From Blumeriella jaapii (Eukaryota > Ascomycota > Leotiomycetes > Helotiales > Drepanopezizaceae): DNA of 64,000 bases. The notes beneath the pieces were generated by a model, which did no database searches, had not been told where the DNA came from, and was given only the letters and a program-made list of their open reading frames with translations. Location: the NCBI GenBank assembly GCA_009599575.1, contig VWND01000076.1:62001-126000 (forward strand), written 5' to 3'. Position 1 is the stretch's first letter. The number at the start of each line of letters is the position of its first letter. The translations under genes and the position numbers were made by a program. Shown here one piece after another: positions 57,719-64,000 of the stretch.

Positions 57719-58585
57719 CAGTACAGTCCTGTGTACACAGTATAGTACTGTACACAACACCACAGTACAGTACCATACATACAACGGAAGCGAACAGCCG
57801 TCGCGGCCAGGGCCCCCGGCGCCGGTGGATCCCCGACACACCAAACATGCTCATTCTCGCTCGCGGCCTGCCTCTTTGGCAGCGGTCGGGGAGACGTGGT
57901 ACCCTCCCCCACCGTGCTCTCCTGTACTGTACACTACCATCGTGTGGTCAATGAGCGCAAACCGACTCGTCTCGTCGTCGCTGCCGAGTAGGTTTGCGCT
58001 CATCTTCCTCCTCGATCCCCATCCATCCCGCTGGGATTCGGGATTCCACTGACTTGGCGTGATGAGACGGGCGCAGATAGAGACCGAGACACACACAGAC
58101 ACAGACACACATACACATACATATACATATACAGATACTCACCCACACACTCACCCACACGCACATCTAAGTAAGGTGTACGGTTCGGTACGGTACGGTA
58201 CGAGCGAGGAACCTGGTGCACGCCCGTTGCTCGACAGCCCTTCTCGCCTTCTCGGTTCTCGGTTCTCGGTTCTGCTGTTCTGGCTTGTTTGCTTGCTCGC
58301 TTGCTCGCTCGCTCGCGACTCACAGGACCAGAGGGAGGAATAATACGGAAGGTACGTCGCGTTCCTCGTCGTCGATTGACGGTGCTGTTCAGTACCTCCC
58401 TCCTTGCCGTGCCTGTCTACTCCCTCTTGCCTTGCCTGCCTACCTACCTACCTCTCCTGGGTATAGGTATATAGGTGTGCCATCGTCTGCCATGACTGGC
58501 GCTCGCTCGACTAACACATCCAGCAAACACACAACCTCTCGACTCTATCTCTACATCCGTAATATCATTACCCGCGACGGACGCT

Positions 58586-59403
58586 ATGGACATGGACCAT
58601 GACCATGGTGCGCCCAGCACCTGCATCGTCGACGTACGTCTGCGCCCTCCTCTCTCCTCCTCTCCCTCTCTCTCTCTCTCTCTCTCTGCTCACACCACGT
58701 CCAGATGCTGTGGAACTGGAACACCATCGACGCCTGTAAGTCCAAGCCCCCCCCCCCCCCCCCCCAAACCACCCACCACGAGCCCCCTCACTAACACGCG
58801 CGACGCGACCCAGGCTTCATCGCGGAATCATGGCAGATCAAGTCGAAGGGCATGTTCGCCGGCTCCTGCATCGGCATCATCCTGCTCACCATGTCCGTCG
58901 AGCTGCTGCGTCGCCTGGGCAAGGAGTACGACCGCGCCCTCCTGCGCGAGCACCAGCGCGCGCACGGCGCCGCGGCCGCCGCGGCGGCGAAGAGCAAGGG
59001 CGCGCCCAAGGGCATCGCGCCCTTCCGGCCGAACCTGTGGCAGCAGCTGGCGAGGGCCACCATACAGTACGTGAGGCGCCGCGGGGATCGATCGCGGGCG
59101 GAGGGGCGCGGGAGATGCGTGAGGGCTCGAGGGAGTGAATGAATGCGCTGACGAGGCTGCGTGTCGTGTTCTAGTGCGCTTACCTTCGCGGCCGCCTACT
59201 TCGTCATGTTGCTCGCCATGTACTTCAACGGCTACATCATCATGTGCATCTTCCTCGGGGCCTGGCTGGGCGCCTTTGTCTTCACGTGGGAGGCGATGGG
59301 TCTCGGTAGGTGCTGTGCTGTGCTGTGCTGTCCTGTGCTACCCTTCCTGACCGGAGACTCGGCTAACCCTCGAGATGCAGCGGGGAGAAGGAAGAAGACG
59401 TGA
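58586..59403 (+). CDS. CTR-family copper transporter
   Basis: Imports or exports Cu(I) across the plasma or vacuolar membrane as a trimer. Exons 58586-58633, 58705-58735, 58814-59066, 59175-59305 and 59381-59403 give 161 residues. The N-terminus MDMDHDHGAPSTCIVD has few Met motifs. TM1 is GMFAGSCIGIILLTMSVELL; TM2 carries the MxxxM copper motif (VMLLAMYFNGY); TM3 carries GxxxG (LGAWLGAFVF). A basic, Ala-rich loop links TM1 and TM2. The last donor is uncertain: GTAGGT at 59306 gives the terminus LAGRRKKT, while GTGCTG at 59310 gives LGSGEKEEDVTVCCG ending at 59420, with a Cys pair like that of other fungal CTR tails. Small size suggests a Ctr2-like member. Confidence 0.85.
58747..58765. repeat. 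19-base poly-C run in CTR intron 2
   Basis: An uninterrupted C run directly after the GTAAGT donor region of the 78-nt second intron of the copper transporter gene. Confidence 0.85.
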
Positions 59404-59420
59404 CCGTCTGCTGCGGCTGA

Positions 59421-59816
59421 GCCGGGCCCGGCAAGGCGCTCGCAGCATCGACGAGGAAGAGGTGGCGCGAGGGAGGGAGTGGCAACGAGACTTGCCTACC
59501 GAGGGGGGAGAGGAGTATGAGGAGAGGAGTATGCTCAACCGCCGTGGTGATGGATCGAGGAGGAAGCCCGCGTGCCTGTGTTCTCTCCAATCGGCAGAGC
59601 AGGCTAATCTTGTATTTGACACGAACATACATACATCCCGACCGACCTGCGCCGTACCGTGGTGGTCTCCACCAACGCCTTGCCATGCCCGAGCCGTGTA
59701 GAAGCCAAGCCGTCCAAGTGACTGTCATCAACGCCCCCCCGTATGCACCTTTCACGCGCTGCCCTTCCCTGCCCTGCCCTGCTCCCGGGCAAAGCCCTGC
59801 CGTCCCCGATCTTCCT
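59421..59816. other. Convergent gap CTR / DUS2
   Basis: Both genes end here. No TACTG/CAGTA cluster and no gene were seen. Confidence 0.5.
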
Positions 59817-61356
<1,540 letters not shown>

Positions 61357-61989
61357 TCAACCGCAATAACAGTTTTTCCGATCGGTCGGTAGTTTTTTTC
61401 TTCCTTTCCCTTGGCGTGAAAGGGTCACGTGAAAAGGGAAAGCGAGCCACAGAAACACCGTACGCTAAATAGGGTTTATTCATGCGTAATCAAGGACTAT
61501 CGCTTACTGACAGTACGTGTGTACAGTAGTGTACAGTACTTGCGATGTACAGTACTGTACAGAACTGTACTGCTTAGCTTGTATTTACAGCATCTTCCAA
61601 TCATGCATTATACTGTATAGCACTGTACAGTAACGGACTACATACTGTACAGTACCAGATAGTCCCTAATCTTATATCCTTATGTACAGCACAGCACAGT
61701 ACAGTACTGTAATTATCCAACATCATTTTGTATATACCTTCTCATCAAGTATAATAACGGACTACTAAATGCTTCACCTCTCCGTGTATACAGTACCTCC
61801 TAATCATGCATGATCACCAACCACTCAACAGTCCCTAATTTTGCATATTTACTGTAATCATCGACCGCGGTTCGGCCAGACCAGACCACACCCGCCCGAG
61901 CGGACATGTTGTGGTGGTTGCTCCGGAGCCCAAGCCGCCAGCAGCTGCGACGTCGTGCCCGCCAGTTCGAGTTCGAGTTCCAGTCCCAG

Positions 61990-62042
61990 TCGCAGTCGCC
62001 GTCGCCGTCACCGTCACCGTCACCGTCACCGTCACCGTCACC
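61990..62042. repeat. GTCACC/GTCGCC hexamer repeat in IPP1 leader
   Basis: About eight hexamer units. Because the period is a multiple of three, several frames stay open on both strands and give spurious long ORFs. Confidence 0.9.
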
Positions 62043-62078
62043 GCTCCTCGCACACACGCGCCCACTCGCGCCTGCACG

Positions 62079-62131
62079 CCCACACCCACGCCCACGCCCA
62101 CGCCCACGCCCTCGACGCCCACGCCCGATCC
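62079..62131. repeat. CCCACG hexamer repeat in IPP1 leader
   Basis: About six to seven imperfect CCCACG units just downstream of the GTCACC array; the same period gives similar spurious frames. Confidence 0.85.
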
Positions 62132-62322
62132 CACTCCCCATCCCAAACCCAAACTCAAACCCAAACCGCAATCCATCCACCCCCGCCAACGACTTCATCA
62201 TTCCGTCCCCATCTCGCACACTCCAGATAGCTCGACACCTCGCGAGTTCATCTCCCGCTCCAGCTCCAGCTCCAGCTTCCTCTCGCTCTCCCTCTCCTTC
62301 CACCCACAAAACTCACCCCAAC

Positions 62323-63593
62323 ATGGCTTCGCAATACACCGTCCGCAAGGTCGCCGCCCCCAATACCTTGGAGCACCGCATCTACATCGACAAAGACGGC
62401 CTGCCCGTCTCCCCCTTCCACGACATCCCCCTCTACGCCAATGAGGCCCAGACCATCCTGAACATGATTGTCGAGATCCCGCGATGGACCAACGCCAAGA
62501 TGGAGGTATGGATGCTCATCATCTTCTTCTCTCGATTGCCTTCCTGCTTTTCCGTGTGCTTCGGGAGTTCGGATACCCCGCATGTGTGAATCTCAACATA
62601 GCATCTTGACTCCTCCTCGCCCTCTCACCAAGCCCATCCACCACATGCAAGAACACTGTGCTGATCTGGTGTCGCGCGCAGATCTCCAAGTCGGACCTCT
62701 TGAACCCCATCAGTACGTGTCCCGTTCCCGACCCGGTCGACAGCCTCACGATGCAATCTCTTGCTGATACTGTCCCCCAACAGAGCAAGATACGAAGAAG
62801 GGCAAGCTCCGTTTCGTCCGCAACTGCTTCCCCCACAAAGGCTACCTCTGGAACTACGGTGCCTTCCCTCAGGTATGTCCGTGGCGGTCAAACTCGCCCA
62901 TCCCCCACTAACCGCGACCCAGACCTGGGAGGACCCGAACGTCATCCACCCCGAGACCAAGGCCAAGGGCGACAATGATCCATTGGACGTCTGCGAGATT
63001 GGCGAGCTGGTCGGCTACCCGGGCCAGGTCAAGCAAGTCAAGGTTCTTGGGGTCATGGCTCTGCTCGACGAGGAGGAGACGGACTGGAAGGTCATCGTGA
63101 TCGATGTCAACGACCCCTTGGCCCCCAAGCTCAACGATGTTGAGGACGTCGAGAGGCACTTGCCGGGTCTCTTGCGGGCTACGAACGAGTGGTTCCGCAT
63201 TTACAAAATCCCTGACGGAAAGCCAGAGAACCAATTTGCCTTCACGGGAGAGTGCAAGAACAAGAAGTGGGTGGTAGCTTGCTCATACCAGATAGCAAAC
63301 ACTGACATGGATAGGTACGCTACCGACATCGTGCGTGAGTGTGCAGAGGCGTGGGAGAAGCTCATCACCGGCAAGACCGCCCCTGGGGAAATTTCCACGT
63401 AAGCTCCCTACCGAATCCGCGTGTCCATGTCTTCTCTGACCGCGTCCACAGTACCAACCTCACCGTTGCCAAGTCTCCAAGCCGTGTCTCCCAAGAGCAG
63501 CTCCCACCCATCCCCCAGAGCGAGAACATTGCTCCGGCTCCAATCGACCCAAGCATCGACAAGTGGTTCTTTATCTCTGGAGCTGCGGCCTAA
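62323..63593 (+). CDS. IPP1: Soluble inorganic pyrophosphatase
   Basis: Hydrolyses pyrophosphate in the cytosol and so pulls biosynthetic reactions forward. Exons 62323-62505, 62682-62712, 62784-62872, 62923-63266, 63315-63398 and 63452-63593 encode 290 residues. The intron 63267-63314 is 48 nt, in frame and free of stops; its removal turns CKNKKWVV... into the family sequence [22 protein letters not shown]. The signature [11 protein letters not shown] with its metal-binding Asp residues is in exon 4. Other blocks are [45 protein letters not shown] and the C-terminal [15 protein letters not shown] end ([15 protein letters not shown]). The first intron (176 nt) is the longest assigned in the window, often a place of expression control, though no element is recognised. 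Confidence 0.95.
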
Positions 63594-63728
63594 ACGCCAC
63601 ACCATCAACGACACTAGACCAGGATCAAATTGCATCCGCATGGCGGCTGGGTTGTGACGAGAGTTGCATTGATCTGCGATGAGTTTAGAGCTCCAACGAT
63701 AGCATCGAAAACAGCAATACCTAAAAAT

Positions 63729-63995
63729 TTAAAATTGTCCATAGCTTTGGGTCCGATTCACTCTGTAGTACGACTCATAACCAGCCTTTGCAGCTTCCTT
63801 CCATCTGGGCCTTTGCAGCTTCCTACCATCTGGGGGTTCAAGTGATACCCCGGGTTGCAGTATCATCTCAGAGCTTTTGAGCTGGACAAATTGTTCACGG
63901 TCCTGAACGCCTTCCATATGCATTACGATATAGCTGCGATTAGGATCCATCAATTTCCATTCAACTCGTCCTGCCTCGCCAATATTCGCGAATGT
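63729..63995 (-). CDS. Last exon of a gene entering from the right edge, function unknown
   Basis: On the minus strand an acceptor-like GATAG at the window edge (63996-64000) is followed by an open stretch TFANIGEAGRVEWKLMDPNRSYIVMHMEG..., ending YRVNRTQSYGQF and a stop at 63729. The frame is closed just upstream by the TAG of the acceptor, so this is read as a terminal exon. The composition looks genuinely coding. No family is recognised. The DNA at about 63783-63831 contains two near-identical 24-base copies that encode similar R-K/R-W-containing octapeptides. Confidence 0.55.
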   Translation of the reverse strand, partial: TFANIGEAGRVEWKLMDPNRSYIVMHMEGVQDREQFVQLKSSEMILQPGVSLEPPDGRKLQRPRWKEAAKAGYESYYRVNRTQSYGQF

Positions 63996-64000
63996 CTATC

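Larger units (their letters stand above)
55545..58585. repeat. 3 kb microsatellite island
   Basis: No gene is supported. It is a mosaic of simple repeats: GATAG/GATGG units at 56023-56096, TACTG pentamers at 56352-56381, 35 G at 56771-56805, TACGG pentamers near 56976-56999, CATA units near 57255-57279, CAACC/CCAA units at 57668-57718, CA-rich DNA at 58087-58168, TACGG again at 58183-58203 and CTCG/CTTG units at 58281-58317. Between them lie dozens of TACTG/CAGTA palindromes. Frames that appear open are low-complexity artefacts. Its right end is the promoter of the copper transporter gene. Confidence 0.8.

Noticed and set aside
61800..62309. 169-codon minus-strand frame with Gly-Arg and Gly-Asp repeats
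   Set aside because: It is produced by hexamer arrays in the IPP1 leader; the opposite-strand frames are equally open.

Overview
The window is nuclear DNA of a filamentous ascomycete (Pezizomycotina). The evidence is short introns (about 43-176 nt) with GT..AG ends and CTAAY branch points, one gene per transcript, and fungal forms of housekeeping proteins such as an arginine-specific mitochondrial carbamoyl-phosphate synthase, the Sec66 translocon subunit and a DUF2417 membrane hydrolase. Within that group a Leotiomycetes (Helotiales-like) origin is my guess; nothing in the sequence proves it. No plasmid, phage, rRNA, CRISPR or intact transposon was seen, and I found no tRNA I would stand behind.

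Layout. 0-2.2 kb: 3' part of a FAN1-type DNA repair nuclease. 2.2-7.4 kb: long gene-poor stretch. 7.4-9.1 kb: secretin-like 7TM receptor. 9.7-10.6 kb: GPATCH11-like G-patch protein. 11.6-14.0 kb: ORC3, divergent from a 1029-residue mitochondrial-type helical-repeat (PPR-like) protein at 14.2-17.3 kb. 18.1-19.0 kb: two small hypothetical genes. 19.7-20.5 kb: SEC66, divergent from NPL4 at 21.0-23.2 kb. 23.9-28.0 kb: CPA2 (ten exons). 28.8-30.5 kb: FRS2. 30.9-32.4 kb: an unrecognised coiled-coil protein, divergent from BRR2 at 33.1-39.9 kb. 40.6-42.8 kb: PWWP chromatin protein. 43.7-44.9 kb: RCL1, convergent with a DUF1746/Dsc4-like membrane protein. 47.7-48.4 kb: secreted GPI-type protein. 49.8-51.1 kb: PPE1, divergent from a DUF2417 hydrolase at 52.1-53.8 kb. 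54.2-55.5 kb: RFC2-type clamp-loader subunit. 55.5-58.6 kb: microsatellite island. 58.6-59.4 kb: CTR copper transporter. 59.8-61.1 kb: DUS2, divergent from IPP1 at 62.3-63.6 kb. 63.7-64.0 kb: last exon of a gene entering from the right.

Functional picture. This is a core-genome segment: DNA replication and repair (FAN1, ORC3, RFC2), splicing and RNA maturation (BRR2, RCL1, DUS2, FRS2, G-patch), ER protein handling (SEC66, NPL4, Dsc4-like), metabolism (CPA2, IPP1, CTR) and signalling (receptor, PPE1). The genes are not a pathway cluster. Exon structures were built by hand from splice signals, reading frame and family similarity. All spliced lengths quoted keep frame.

The most unusual feature is not a gene. 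A short motif family built on the pentamer TACTG and its complement CAGTA, often joined into the palindrome TACTGTACAGTA, occurs in dense clusters in upstream and divergent intergenic regions, is rare in exons, and was not seen in the convergent 3'-3' gaps. I found no clearly new multi-gene system.
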